Shown: piece by piece, positions 34,160-42,586 of the stretch | Layout: every line of letters starts with the position of its first letter | How positions within the stretch are numbered: position 1 is the first letter of the stretch | Assembly (NCBI GenBank): GCA_963724535.1 | Contig: CAVRVD010000016.1 | Location: forward strand, 350,377 to 414,376 | DNA from: JADJPO01 sp963724535 | GTDB taxonomy: Bacteria > Actinomycetota > Actinomycetes > Actinomycetales > Kineosporiaceae | Direction of reading: 5' to 3' | Length of the DNA: 64,000 nt | The notes under the pieces: model-generated | What the model saw: only the letters and a program-made list of their open reading frames with translations | Databases searched by the model: none | Told to the model about the DNA's origin: nothing | Made by a program: the position numbers and the translations under genes

Positions 34160-35024
34160 TCACTCGGGTGGCCCGACGAGGGCCGCCACGCGCGAGCGCA
34201 GGATCTCCAGGCTGTGGGTGACGTCCTCGATCTGGTCGTCCTCGACCGGGCAGCGTGGGTGGTCGAGCGCCGTGCTCAGGACCTGGACAGCGTGCGCGGC
34301 GTCGATGTCCTCGAACAGCGCCACCGGGTTCTCGGCCATGCGCGCCGCGGTGCGCTCACGCAGGCCGCGGGTCCTGTGGCCCTCGGCGACCCAGCAGTCC
34401 TTCACCCCTCCGCCGAGCTGATGGTCGATCAGCACGCTCACGGTGTGCTCGCGGTGGTGGTAGTCGTACTGCAGGGCGACCGACTCCTGGTCGCCGAAGA
34501 CATCCCCGTACCACCAGGCCCGGATCAGCGTCGGTCGCCCGAGCACCCCTGCCCAGGGGCGGTCCTGGACGCCGGACGCGGCCACCCGATCCGCCGCGGA
34601 CCCCGCCTGTTGCCGGGTTTCCGGATCACCGAGGACCGCCGTCACCCGCAGCAGGGCCAGCGCGCCGGGCGAGGCCGCCGACTCCGCCCAGGCGATGAGC
34701 CCGGAGAGCAGATCGCGGCGCATCGCGGCGCGATCCGCGGGTGTGGACTCCTCGGGGGCCATCCGGTCGAGCATCCCCAGCACCGGCGAGAGGGCCAGCT
34801 CGGCGGCCAGTGGTGTGGAGGCGGCGGCCACCGCACGCACCATGTCCGAGGCGAGGTCGCCGACCAGGTCGGACAGGACCCAGCTGCGGATCGATCACCA
34901 CCTCGAGGTCATCGGCCTGCTCCCGGCCGGGTATCACGGTCAAGTCCGCGGCTCCCGTCGCCTCGCCGGTCGCTGAGCGCCGGGTGGCCCGCCGGTGTGG
35001 TGCTCTCCTGCGTCCCTTGGGCAT
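34160..35024 (-). pseudogene. Unknown protein E, long copy with one-base insertion
   Basis: Begins at ATG 35024 (MPKGRRRAPHRRATRR), and the frame breaks near 34880; it resumes as VLSDLVGDLASDMVRAVAAA and runs to 34160. Compared with the copy at 44840-45361 a single extra base (GGGTCCTG against GGGCCTG on the minus strand) explains the break. The rest is about 228 residues, acidic, with WWYGDVFGDQES, LIDHQLGGGVKDCWVAEG and a helical C terminus. I do not recognise the family. An internal ATG at 34843 could express the C-terminal 227 residues. No partner gene is evident. Confidence 0.6.
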
Positions 35025-35425
35025 CCGGGCATCCTGCCACCGGGTCGGTCCATCCGGCGAGATCAGGCCTACGGGTGCCATGGAGTTGCCCGCTGGCGGC
35101 CAGTAGTTCTGCCCAGCGGCGGTCATTGGATCTGCCCGACACGTTCTTGACCGTTGCCGACCTGGTTCCCGGGTTGGGGTCTGCTCCCTGGTGGCCACCT
35201 GGAGCCACTGGAAGAACGCGCCGCACCTCCCGCCCAAGCGGTGCTCGATCGCACTCACCGAGGCGACGTCGAACACCGTGGCGTCCTTCTCCACTGCCCG
35301 CTGCACCGGCGCCGACGTGACGCCGTTGAGGTATCGCACCTGGGAACCCTGGAGAACACGGTGACGACCATCTCCTTGGGTGGCGGACGTTCTGGCCGCC
35401 GGGATGATCGCAATCCCGCAAGCGG
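35025..35425. other. Gap with an unidentified coding-like remnant
   Basis: No complete gene. On the minus strand about 35205-35335 reads protein-like (VRYLNGVTSAPVQRAVEKDA, then FDVASVSAIEHRLGG) but lacks a proper start and end. I cannot assign it. The rest shows no coding pattern. Confidence 0.4.
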
Positions 35426-36568
35426 TCAGCTTGCCGCAGGTTCCGCGGCCACCGGCCCAGGGGGGCGCCGCCGCCGCGACCATGCGAGGCGGATCGCCGC
35501 ACCAAGACCGAGGAGCAGGACCAGCAGGCCGAGCCAGCCGCCGACCACGGGCAGCGACGTGAGGATCACGACGACGAGTAGGCCGAGCACCAGGCCCAGC
35601 CAGCGTCGACTCCGCGGTTCGTCGCCGAGGGCGAGGGCGCCCAGGGCAAGGGCGACCGCTGCCGGGGCGAGGAACGCCGCGATGGCGAAGAAGACGAAAC
35701 CGGTGACGACCAGGAGGGTCAGCGCCCCGATCAGCGCGAGGGCAACGAGATCCCCCAGGCCCAGCAACCCGAAGACCACGGCCAGCACGATCTGCACGAT
35801 CAGCACGGCGACGACGAAGACGACCAGGCCGATGATCCCGAGGACGCCGAATCCCAGGCTGGGCAGCGGGCGGCGGCGGACGCTGTCGGCGGTCCCTCGC
35901 AGGAGGCGGGGAAGCAGCCACAGGGCCAGCGCGGCGACCGCGAGGACGCCGATCCAGCGCTGCAGTCCGTCGACCAGCCGAGACGCGACAGTCGGCTCTG
36001 CCTCCTCGACCTGTTCGGCGACGGTGACGTTCTCGGTGCCCCCGACGGTGCCACCCTTGGTGTAGTTCGCGGTTGTCCCCAGCACGCTGCCGGTGACGTC
36101 GCCGTCGAGCGTCATCTGCCCGGCCCCGAACACGAGGTCCTGCCCGACCTGCGCGGACGAGGTCACGGTGGCCTGCCCGGCCCCGAGCAGGAGGTCCTGG
36201 CCGATCGGTCCGCTCACCGTGACCCGGCCGCCGAACAGCCGGGCGTCACCGTCGACCCTCCCGGAGACCTCGATCGTCCCGCCGGCGGCCAGGAGATCGT
36301 TCTGGACCTCACCCGTCACCTGCACCTGGCCGCCGGTCGCCACCAGGTCCCCGGTGACCGTTCCCTCGACGCGGACGGTCCCGCCTGACGTGTAGAGGTT
36401 GCCTTCCACGGTCTGGCCGGCGGGGACCACCACGTCCTGGCCGCTGCGGACCTTTCCGCCGAGGTCGTCCTGCGCGAACGCGACCGACGCGCCGAGCAGC
36501 ACGAAGGCCGCGGCAACAAGCATCACAACGACAGAAGTACGCGAAGACTGATGCGGGATCGTCGGCAT
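35426..36568 (-). CDS. Exported polymer-forming (bactofilin-like) protein with membrane domain
   Basis: 380 residues from ATG 36568, eight bases after AGGGAG. A signal peptide (VVVMLVAAAFVLLGASVAFA) precedes a right-handed beta-helix of repeated GxVxVxGxVxGDLxAxGG blocks (DVVVPAGQTVEGNLYTSGGT and on), typical of the polymer-forming cytoskeletal/bactofilin family. Four or five C-terminal membrane helices follow (WIGVLAVAALALWLLPRLL, LGFGVLGIIGLVVFVVAVLI, and others), ending in a basic Pro-rich tail. The exported form with membrane helices is common in actinobacteria and archaea; it is thought to be an envelope scaffold. Neighbours give no clue. Confidence 0.85.
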   Translation of the reverse strand: MPTIPHQSSRTSVVVMLVAAAFVLLGASVAFAQDDLGGKVRSGQDVVVPAGQTVEGNLYTSGGTVRVEGTVTGDLVATGGQVQVTGEVQNDLLAAGGTIEVSGRVDGDARLFGGRVTVSGPIGQDLLLGAGQATVTSSAQVGQDLVFGAGQMTLDGDVTGSVLGTTANYTKGGTVGGTENVTVAEQVEEAEPTVASRLVDGLQRWIGVLAVAALALWLLPRLLRGTADSVRRRPLPSLGFGVLGIIGLVVFVVAVLIVQIVLAVVFGLLGLGDLVALALIGALTLLVVTGFVFFAIAAFLAPAAVALALGALALGDEPRSRRWLGLVLGLLVVVILTSLPVVGGWLGLLVLLLGLGAAIRLAWSRRRRPPGPVAAEPAAS

Positions 36569-37135
36569 GATCTGGCTCCCTTGGGTGACTCGCCACGTCC
36601 CTGCGCGGGCGACAGTGCGAAGGGTCAGGCGCGTGAATGCTCCGAATCCGGCACCGGGCTGAGCTCGATGACCGGGATCGGCCGCTGGGTCCGTTGCTGA
36701 TAGCGGGTGAATGAGCGAACGAGGCGGCGATGTATAGCCGATCGCCGCGGCGGACGAAGTAGACCGGCGTCGAGCGGGGTTGCCCACTGCTGCGTCCGCG
36801 CGTGGTTCGGCTTGGACAGGTCCCGCACGCCGATCACCTCGCAGCAAGATCACCCCGGACAGGTCCCGGTGGCGCCGCCCCGAACGGGACCCACCACCAA
36901 GCCTGATGACCGGACCGCCGCTTGGCTCAGGACGTTGGGGCCGATCTCACGCACCCACACAGGCTCCGTCCGCTCACGGCCGGGCTGGACCCCACCAGAC
37001 CAGGGACTCATACGCTACGAGCGCGTGGCCCGATTGCGGTCGGCTGTCGCCGCTGGTAGGTCACGCCGGATCGATCGTGCGGCTCATGATCCGGGCGTGC
37101 TTGCCGACCTGCCGACCGCGGGCGAACCCGGACAG
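36569..37135. other. Intergenic region without a supported gene
   Basis: Only short frames occur, for example a 70-residue minus-strand frame at 36625-36837 (NHARTQQWATPLDAGLL) that looks like the remains of a gene broken by frameshifts. No start, ribosome site or family could be defined. The right end leads into the VapBC operator. Confidence 0.4.
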
Positions 37136-37165
37136 GTGTACCACTCAGTGATCAGGTGGTACACT
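37136..37165 (+). promoter_or_regulatory. Perfect inverted repeat operator of VapBC, overlapping the -10
   Basis: GTGTACCAC (37136-37144) and GTGGTACAC (37156-37164) are perfect arms around an 11-base centre that itself contains TGATCA. TACACT (37160-37165) is a -10-like hexamer exactly six bases before ATG 37172. The arrangement fits autorepression of a leaderless transcript by the antitoxin. Confidence 0.75.
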
Positions 37166-37171
37166 TCAGGG

Positions 37172-37435
37172 ATGCCGACGACGCGACCGCGCCATCAGGT
37201 CACCGAGACCGACGAGCTGGCTGCCGCGTTGAACGAGGCCGCGGCGCGTTGGCCAGGACTGAGCCGCGGCCAACTGATCACGCGGTTGGCCTTGGAGGGC
37301 CATCAAGCTGCCGTCGTCCGGCAGCGTCAGCACCGCAGTGATCGCCTCGAGGCTCTCAGGCGGCACAGTGGTGCCTTGACCGGTGTCTACGCGCCAGGCC
37401 ACCTCGAGACGCTTCGGGAGGACTGGCCCGAGTGA
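37172..37435 (+). CDS. VapB-type antitoxin
   Basis: 87 residues: PTTRPRHQVTETDELAAALN, EAAARWPGLSRGQLITRLAL with an RHH-like pattern, then a polar tail (HLETLREDWPE). ATG 37172 follows the operator; longer in-frame sequence upstream has no coding features. Its stop overlaps the toxin start (GTGA at 37432-37435). The N-terminal part should bind the inverted repeat, and the C-terminal tail should bind VapC. It is not related to the Phd-type antitoxins of the repeated module, so cross-talk with them is unlikely. Confidence 0.8.
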   Translation: MPTTRPRHQVTETDELAAALNEAAARWPGLSRGQLITRLALEGHQAAVVRQRQHRSDRLEALRRHSGALTGVYAPGHLETLREDWPE

Positions 37436-37818
37436 TCGTCCTGCACGCCAGCGTCCTGATCGGCTACCTCGACGCCGGCGACGCCCACCACGAACGGGCC
37501 ACCGCCCTGCTCACCCGCGAGATCGACGACGACTTCGCCGTCAATCTCCTGACACTGGCCGAGATCCTGGTCGCACCGACCCGAACCGGACAACGCGACA
37601 CGGTCCTCGGCATCCTCAACGACCTGGGGGTCGAGACGCTGCAGTTCCCAGCCGGCGCGGCCGTGACGCTGGCTCAGCTACGCGCCGAGACCATGCTGAA
37701 GATGCCGGACTGCTGCGTCCTGATCAGTGCCCGTGACCGGCAGGCACGACTGGCTTCCTTCGATGAGCGCGTCGTCAAGGCTGCCCGGGCCCTGGGCCTT
37801 GACGTCGCCGACAGCTGA
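37432..37818 (+). CDS. VapC-type PIN protein with His in place of the first catalytic Asp
   Basis: 128 residues from GTG 37432. The PIN fold is clear (VLIGYLDAGDAHHERATALL, LTLAEILVAPTR, MPDCCVLISA, ASFDERVV), and Glu and the later Asp residues are kept. The first metal ligand, in the family motif LDTNVLI, is replaced: the protein reads VLHASVLIGYLD, with His at position 5. Loss of this Asp usually abolishes nuclease activity, so the toxin may be inactive, unless the following Asp15 or His5 takes over metal binding. The antitoxin and its operator are intact. Confidence 0.82.
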   Translation: MIVLHASVLIGYLDAGDAHHERATALLTREIDDDFAVNLLTLAEILVAPTRTGQRDTVLGILNDLGVETLQFPAGAAVTLAQLRAETMLKMPDCCVLISARDRQARLASFDERVVKAARALGLDVADS

Positions 37819-37873
37819 CCAGCCACCAACAGCGCCAACGGCGGCAGTCGCGGACGCGGAATCCGAAGTTCTC

Positions 37874-38040
37874 GGTGCGCGGCGTCTCGTCCGCGGCTAC
37901 CAGCGCGAGGTGACCGGTTGGCGCAGGATCGTGCGCAGCTTGGCCGGCTCGGTGCGGCGTGGGTCGGACAGGTAGATCTCGTGGTGCTTGCCGTTGACGG
38001 TGAGGCCGTGCTCGGGCAGGTACTCATCGTGAAGCCGTCG
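37874..38040. repeat. Fragment of the GyrI-like repeat inserted at an antiporter gene
   Basis: 167 bases match 57782-57948 and include the last 46 codons of the GyrI-like gene plus a downstream GTGCGCGGCGTCTCG stretch found only in these two copies. The match ends abruptly at about 38040 inside the antiporter frame. Confidence 0.85.
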
Positions 38041-39321
38041 GCCAGCTGCACCGGTGCCGTCGCAGTCGACACCGACGACGTCGAGGCTGTACCCGTTGCG
38101 CAGCCGCTCGTAGGCCGCCAGGCCCACCCGCCCCATCCCGAAGACGATGGCCTGCGCCCCCTTGGCGTCGCCGGGCCGGTCCTCGGGGTGGAGGGTGTCG
38201 GGGTTCTGCTTGGGCGCGCGCAGCGCCAGCTGCTCGATGAGCTGCTGACCCGGGCCGTTGACGATCGCCGCCACGACGAAGCTGATCGCCACCGCCAAGG
38301 ACAGCAGCACCAGCCATTCCTCGCCGATCAGGCCGCTGTCGGCGCCCACGGCGACGACGATCAGCCCGAACTCGGAGTAGTTCATCAGGGCTGCCCAAGC
38401 GAGGAACGAGGTGCGGTGGCGCAGCCGCTGTAGCGCGAGGATTGCGACGTACCCGGCGGCCTTGAGGGGCAGCAGCAGGGCGAGGACGACGGCGAGCATG
38501 ATCGCCTCGGTGTCCGGGATGCCGGTCAGACCGATGGAGACGAAGAACCCGACGAGCAGCAGCTCCTTGAGGTGGAACAGCGAGCGGGACAGCTCCGACG
38601 CCGCCGGGTGCGAGGCCAGCAGCATGCCCACGAGGAGGGCCCCCAGATCGCCCTTGAGCCCGACCGCGTCGAAGACCAGGTAGCCGGGGACGAGGGCCAT
38701 CACGATGCCGAAGAGCGACTGCATCTCACCGTGCCCGATCCGGCTCCACGCCATCCGGGTGACCTTCGAGGCCGGCCACAGGAGCACCAGCACGAGGGCC
38801 CACGGGCTCGGGAGCACGCCACTGCTGGCGGTCAGAAAGACGACGGCGATGATGTCCTGGATGATCAGGATGCCGATCGCGACCCGGCCGTAGAAGGCGT
38901 GCGAGTGGCCCCGCTGGTCGAGGATCTTCAGCACGAAGACGGTGCCGGAGAACGCGAGCGCGAAGGCGATGAGCGCGAGCGTGCCGAGACTCTGCTCCGA
39001 GAGGATCCCGAAGCCGACGGCCCCGAGCGCGGCCAGGGCGGCGACACCGAGCACCACGCTGGCGAGGACGTGGATCGACGCGGTGAGCCACACCTCACGT
39101 TTGACCAGACTGCGGACATCCAGCTTCAGGCCGATGCCGAAGAGCAGCAACGTCACACCGAGGTTGGCCAGGGTGTCGATCTGGGGGAGGTGTTCCACCC
39201 CCAGCCCGCCCAGGACGAAGCCGGCGGCGAGGAAGCCCACCAGCGGCGGCAGCCGCAGCATGATCGCCAGCAGGCCGAGCACGAACGTGACCACGAGGTA
39301 GGCGGCAACCGTGTCCAGCAT
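37897..39321 (-). CDS. KefB-type Na+(K+)/H+ antiporter, truncated and fused to a GyrI-like tail
   Basis: 474 residues from ATG 39321. About 12 membrane helices of the CPA2 (KefB/KefC) family: AGFVLGGLGVEHLPQIDTLA, LLFGIGLKLDVRSLVK, ALAFSGTVFVLKILDQRG, GDLGALLVGMLLASHP. A cytosolic RCK/TrkA-N domain begins (AQAIVFGMGRVGLAAYERLR) but is cut about 30 residues in, at VDCDGTGAAGRRL. The last 46 residues are those of the GyrI-like repeat (HDEYLPEHGLTVNGKHHEIY and on), joined in frame at about 38040. The transport part is complete, but its nucleotide-sensing domain is lost, so gating may be altered. Confidence 0.85.
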   Translation of the reverse strand: MLDTVAAYLVVTFVLGLLAIMLRLPPLVGFLAAGFVLGGLGVEHLPQIDTLANLGVTLLLFGIGLKLDVRSLVKREVWLTASIHVLASVVLGVAALAALGAVGFGILSEQSLGTLALIAFALAFSGTVFVLKILDQRGHSHAFYGRVAIGILIIQDIIAVVFLTASSGVLPSPWALVLVLLWPASKVTRMAWSRIGHGEMQSLFGIVMALVPGYLVFDAVGLKGDLGALLVGMLLASHPAASELSRSLFHLKELLLVGFFVSIGLTGIPDTEAIMLAVVLALLLPLKAAGYVAILALQRLRHRTSFLAWAALMNYSEFGLIVVAVGADSGLIGEEWLVLLSLAVAISFVVAAIVNGPGQQLIEQLALRAPKQNPDTLHPEDRPGDAKGAQAIVFGMGRVGLAAYERLRNGYSLDVVGVDCDGTGAAGRRLHDEYLPEHGLTVNGKHHEIYLSDPRRTEPAKLRTILRQPVTSRW

Positions 39322-39462
39322 CTGTCTCCCCTCGTCGCACGGGTGTCGGCGGATCCACCAGCGTGGCATGCAGGCAGCGCCGTTCTCGGCGCGGCAGGCG
39401 AGATGGGTGAAGAGCGTGGGAGATGCGTCAGCGACCCGGGCGGCGTCCAGTCGGCGCACCAT

Positions 39463-39583
39463 AGCTTCTCCCCGTGGTGCGCAGTGTCCTTCAGATCCAG
39501 CAGCGCGCTGAGCGTCTTGGCGAGCTTGCTGTCGATGTCGTCGAGCAACAGGTGGCATCTCATCCCGCAGCTGGGTCGTCTGC
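39463..39583 (-). pseudogene. HEPN gene remnant (decayed copy)
   Basis: Sequence at 39463-39545 matches codons of the HEPN protein at 54743-55225 (DLKDTAHxGEKL region). A deletion then joins it to the copy of the start region (CATCTCATCCCGCAGCTGG). The part with the RxxxxH motif is missing, so no active HEPN can be made. It lies directly downstream of a likewise deleted MNT gene. Confidence 0.75.
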
Positions 39584-39925
39584 TCACCGCAGCCTTCGCA
39601 GCAGAGTCTCGAACCGTTCGCCAACCAGGTGGACGGTGTCGGCCTGCCAGGCCGCCACAATCGGTTCTTCAGCGGAGATCGCCCTACGCAGCTCGGACAC
39701 GGATAACTCCACGACGCCGAGGGGGTTGCCGGTGACGCGACGCACTCTGTCACGGGCCACCGACATGGATTCCTCCCACAGCGGCTCATCGGCCGGCACG
39801 GTGTCGGTGCGCACCAGGCCGTGCTCGACGAGTCGCTCCAGGACCACCCGAACGGTGCTGTGTTGCAGGCCGGCGAGTCGGGCGATCTCCCGGACGCCGA
39901 ACCGGGTCTGTGCTCCGGCGAGCAC
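39584..39925 (-). pseudogene. MNT-type nucleotidyltransferase with its catalytic core deleted
   Basis: 113 residues. The winged-helix part (AGAQTRFGVREIARLAGLQH) and the C-terminal helices (DTVHLVGERFETLLRRLR) match the intact protein at 55246-55911. However, about 75 residues between GLVRT and the VPADEPLW segment, including the GSxARxD..SDID catalytic motif, are absent in frame. The result is a DNA-binding remnant that could still bind the operator of the intact locus. Homology continues upstream to about 39990, but the palindrome found at 55904-55919 is not present here. Confidence 0.78.
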
Positions 39926-40061
39926 TCTCCAGATGGGGCACCGGGCTAAGAAGGCGGGCGCATTCCGGGCAGCCTGAACCCCACGCCTCGGTTCACGTAG
40001 GCAGGTCGTGACCTGGGTTCGCCCCGGCGTGAGTCAGTTGCGGTGGCGGGCGGCGTTGCCG

Positions 40062-40850
40062 CTAGGACTCCTCAACTGACGGAGCCTCTGGACGCGGCTG
40101 GTAGACGTCGAGCAGACGCAGCAGCTCCATCGGAACCGGGAAGGCGATCGTGGAGTTCTTCTCGGCACCGAGCTCGAGCAGGGTGCCCAGCACTCGCAAC
40201 TGCATGGCGGCCGGATGTGCCTCGAGAACCAGGGCCGCCTCGCCCAGGTTCGCTGCTGCCTCCTTCTCGCCGATCGCGTGGATCACCTTGGCTCGCCGGT
40301 CACGTTCGGCTTCGGCCTGGCGGGCCATCGCGCGGCGCATGCTTTCGGGGAGGATCACGTCCTTCACCTCGACGATGGTGACCTTCACGCCCCAGGGGTC
40401 GGTGACCCCGTCAATCACCTGCTGCAGCTTCTGGTTCACGTCGTCGCGCTTCGTCAACAGGTCATCCAGGCTGGTTTGCCCCAGGATGCTGCGCAGCGTG
40501 GTCTGGGCCACCTGCTGCGTGCCGAAGCGGTAGTCATCGATCGACAGCACCGACCGGATCGCCTCGATCACATTGAAGTAGACGACCGCGTTCACCTGCA
40601 CGGTGACGTTGTCCTTGGTGATGACGTCCTGCGGCGGGATGTCGTAGGTCTGGGTACGCAGGTTCACCCGGATCAGCCGGTCGATGATCGGGATGATGAA
40701 GATGAGCCCCGGGCCCTTCAGCGGCTGGATCCTGCCCAGCCGCAGGATCACTCCGCGTTCGTACTCGGGCAGCACCTTGATCGCCGCCGAGATCAAGGCG
40801 GCCACGACGATGACCACAAGCGCGATTCCGATGAGCGTTCCGGTGCTCAT
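40062..40850 (-). CDS. Slipin/stomatin-like SPFH membrane protein
   Basis: 262 residues. An N-terminal membrane anchor (LIGIALVVIVVAALISAAI) precedes the SPFH (band 7) domain: YERGVILRLGRIQPLKGPGL, PIIDRLIRVNLRTQTYDIPP, QVNAVVYFNVIEAIRSVLSI. A helical coiled-coil region with AMARQAEAERDRRAKVIHA follows, the standard stomatin hallmark. It overlaps the NfeD gene by four bases (ATGA, 40847-40850) and is its universal partner. Slipins assemble into membrane rings and help organise microdomains; the paired NfeD protease can cleave the C terminus of the slipin in archaea. Confidence 0.94.
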   Translation of the reverse strand: MSTGTLIGIALVVIVVAALISAAIKVLPEYERGVILRLGRIQPLKGPGLIFIIPIIDRLIRVNLRTQTYDIPPQDVITKDNVTVQVNAVVYFNVIEAIRSVLSIDDYRFGTQQVAQTTLRSILGQTSLDDLLTKRDDVNQKLQQVIDGVTDPWGVKVTIVEVKDVILPESMRRAMARQAEAERDRRAKVIHAIGEKEAAANLGEAALVLEAHPAAMQLRVLGTLLELGAEKNSTIAFPVPMELLRLLDVYQPRPEAPSVEES

Positions 40851-42217
40851 GTCGCGTCGTCCCTTCGTTCGGATGCCGGCTCGCCGATGTCCTCTTCGGC
40901 CATGGGCTCGACGAGCAGCACCAGTCCGTCCATGCCGACCACGCGTGCGTTGTCACCCGCGTGCAGTGGTGGCCCCACGCTGCGCACCGACCACCAGGCG
41001 CCTTCGGTGAATCCGCGCCCGGTGATCCCGTCGGCCTCCCGCACCGGCACCAGGTGCCCGGCGAGCAGGTCTGCGCCGGTCGTCGTCGACGGGATCGAGC
41101 GGGTTCGCAGCGCCAGCCTGCCGGCCAGGACTGCCGCGACGAACATGACGATCGCCAGGGGCAGCGCGGCACTCAGGTCCACGGCCACCCCCTCGGCGTC
41201 GTCGAACAGGAACAGCGCCGAGAGCACCAGCACGACGGCTCCACCGAACGCGAAGCCGGCGATCCCTGGCACGAACAGCTCGGCGACGAACAGCCCCATC
41301 GCCACCACGAGCAGGAGCAGGCCGACGACGTTGACCGGGAGCACCGAGAGGCTGAACAGCGCCAGGAGCAGTGCGGTGGCCCCGGTCGCGCCGGCGACCC
41401 CCACGCCTGGTGTGGCCAGCTCGTAGATCAGGCCGAGGGTGCCAAGGGTGAGCAGGAGGAAGGTGATGTTGGGGTCGGCAAGGGTTTGGAGAGCGCGACG
41501 GAACAGACCCATGTCGTGGCGCTGCACCACAGCCCCTGCGGTGTGCACCGTCAGCTGTCGGTCCGCGGCCATCGTCACGGTCCGGCCATCCGCTGCCTGC
41601 AGCGCCGCCCCCAGCGACGACGCCTTCGCATCCACGGCGCCCAGCTCGAGCGCCTCGTCCACCGCTGCCGAGCGCCCCGTACGAACCGTATCGACGGCGA
41701 ACTCAACGTTGCGTCCCCGGAGTACCGCCAACGCCTCCGCTTCCGCGGCGGCGTCGTTGACGATCTTGTCCGAGACGGACTCGCCCTCCAGACCCACCGG
41801 AGTCGCGGCGCCGATCGTCGTACCGGGCGCCATGACGGCAACGTGGGCGGCGAACGTGATGATGGCGCCTGCGGAGCCGGCCCGGGCCCCCTCGGGGCTG
41901 ACGTAGACGATGACCGGCACGGGGCTGGCGAGCGTGTCGCTGACGATCTCGCGCATCGCCTCGACCAGGCCCCCGGGTGTGTCGAGCTCGATGACGTACG
42001 CCGCGTAGCCACCTTCGCCGGCCCGGGCCAGCCCATCCCTGATGTGGTCGGCCACGACCGGAGTGATCGAGGTGTCCACCCGCGTCGCCAACACCCGGTT
42101 CGTCGAATCCGCGGCCGTCGCCGTGCCGGGGAGGAGGAACATGATCGCGGTGATGCCGCCGAGTACGGCGACCAGCAGCCGCCACGTCACCGACAGGCAG
42201 GAGATCATCCTGATCAC
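40847..42217 (-). CDS. nfeD: NfeD-type membrane-bound serine protease (ClpP class)
   Basis: 456 residues. A signal peptide (LLVAVLGGITAIMFLLPGTATA) leads into a ClpP-like protease domain: VIELDTPGGLVEAMREIVSD and EGARAGSAGAIITFAAH, with catalytic Ser115 and the likely Lys151 (ESVSDKIVND) of the Ser-Lys dyad. Four or five membrane helices follow, and the C-terminal OB-like NfeD domain (VRSVGPPLHAGDNARVVG) ends the protein. This is the long form of NfeD. It forms an operon with the slipin gene by a four-base overlap; upstream there is no gene for 360 bases on this strand. Confidence 0.94.
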   Translation of the reverse strand: MIRMISCLSVTWRLLVAVLGGITAIMFLLPGTATAADSTNRVLATRVDTSITPVVADHIRDGLARAGEGGYAAYVIELDTPGGLVEAMREIVSDTLASPVPVIVYVSPEGARAGSAGAIITFAAHVAVMAPGTTIGAATPVGLEGESVSDKIVNDAAAEAEALAVLRGRNVEFAVDTVRTGRSAAVDEALELGAVDAKASSLGAALQAADGRTVTMAADRQLTVHTAGAVVQRHDMGLFRRALQTLADPNITFLLLTLGTLGLIYELATPGVGVAGATGATALLLALFSLSVLPVNVVGLLLLVVAMGLFVAELFVPGIAGFAFGGAVVLVLSALFLFDDAEGVAVDLSAALPLAIVMFVAAVLAGRLALRTRSIPSTTTGADLLAGHLVPVREADGITGRGFTEGAWWSVRSVGPPLHAGDNARVVGMDGLVLLVEPMAEEDIGEPASERRDDAT

Positions 42218-42586
42218 ATCCCTACCGCCATGCTACGGCGGCCCTCACCGCACTAGCCATGGCACGTTTGGCACGGTAGAGGCCACCCGCCGCACGCCGC
42301 GCTGGAGTTCTGGACCGCTGTGACGCGCGCGCTGAGGGGGCCGACATGGACCACCGGCTGGACGCCGCCCTGCCACTCGGAGCTGCACGGCGACGGAAGA
42401 TCGTCCACCTGTTGGCGCCCTCGAATCCCAAGCGATCACGACGTCCCCCAACAAGGACCACGCCAGCTGCTTCGCCGCGCAACGCCGGCGCCAGGAGTCC
42501 GTCCGAAAGTGTGGACAGAACCACGCACCCGGGACATCATGCACGAGCCAGGGCGCCTCGCCCGGCTCAAGGAGGACGGTACGGAT
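42218..42586. other. Gap with remnants of a PadR/HAAS pair
   Basis: 42290-42360 on the plus strand resembles the end of a PadR gene and the overlapping start of its membrane protein (TAVTRALRGPTW, then MDHRLDAALP), as at 33140-33200. It stops abruptly. The remaining sequence to 42586 shows no supported gene. Confidence 0.5.

Noticed and set aside
36625..36837. Possible 70-residue minus-strand gene
   Set aside because: Slight protein-like start but no ribosome site, family or supported end; mentioned only in the gap description.
39359..39460. Similarity to the DUF222 segment RRLDAARVAD
   Set aside because: Only about ten residues match; too short in a GC-rich background to call a remnant.
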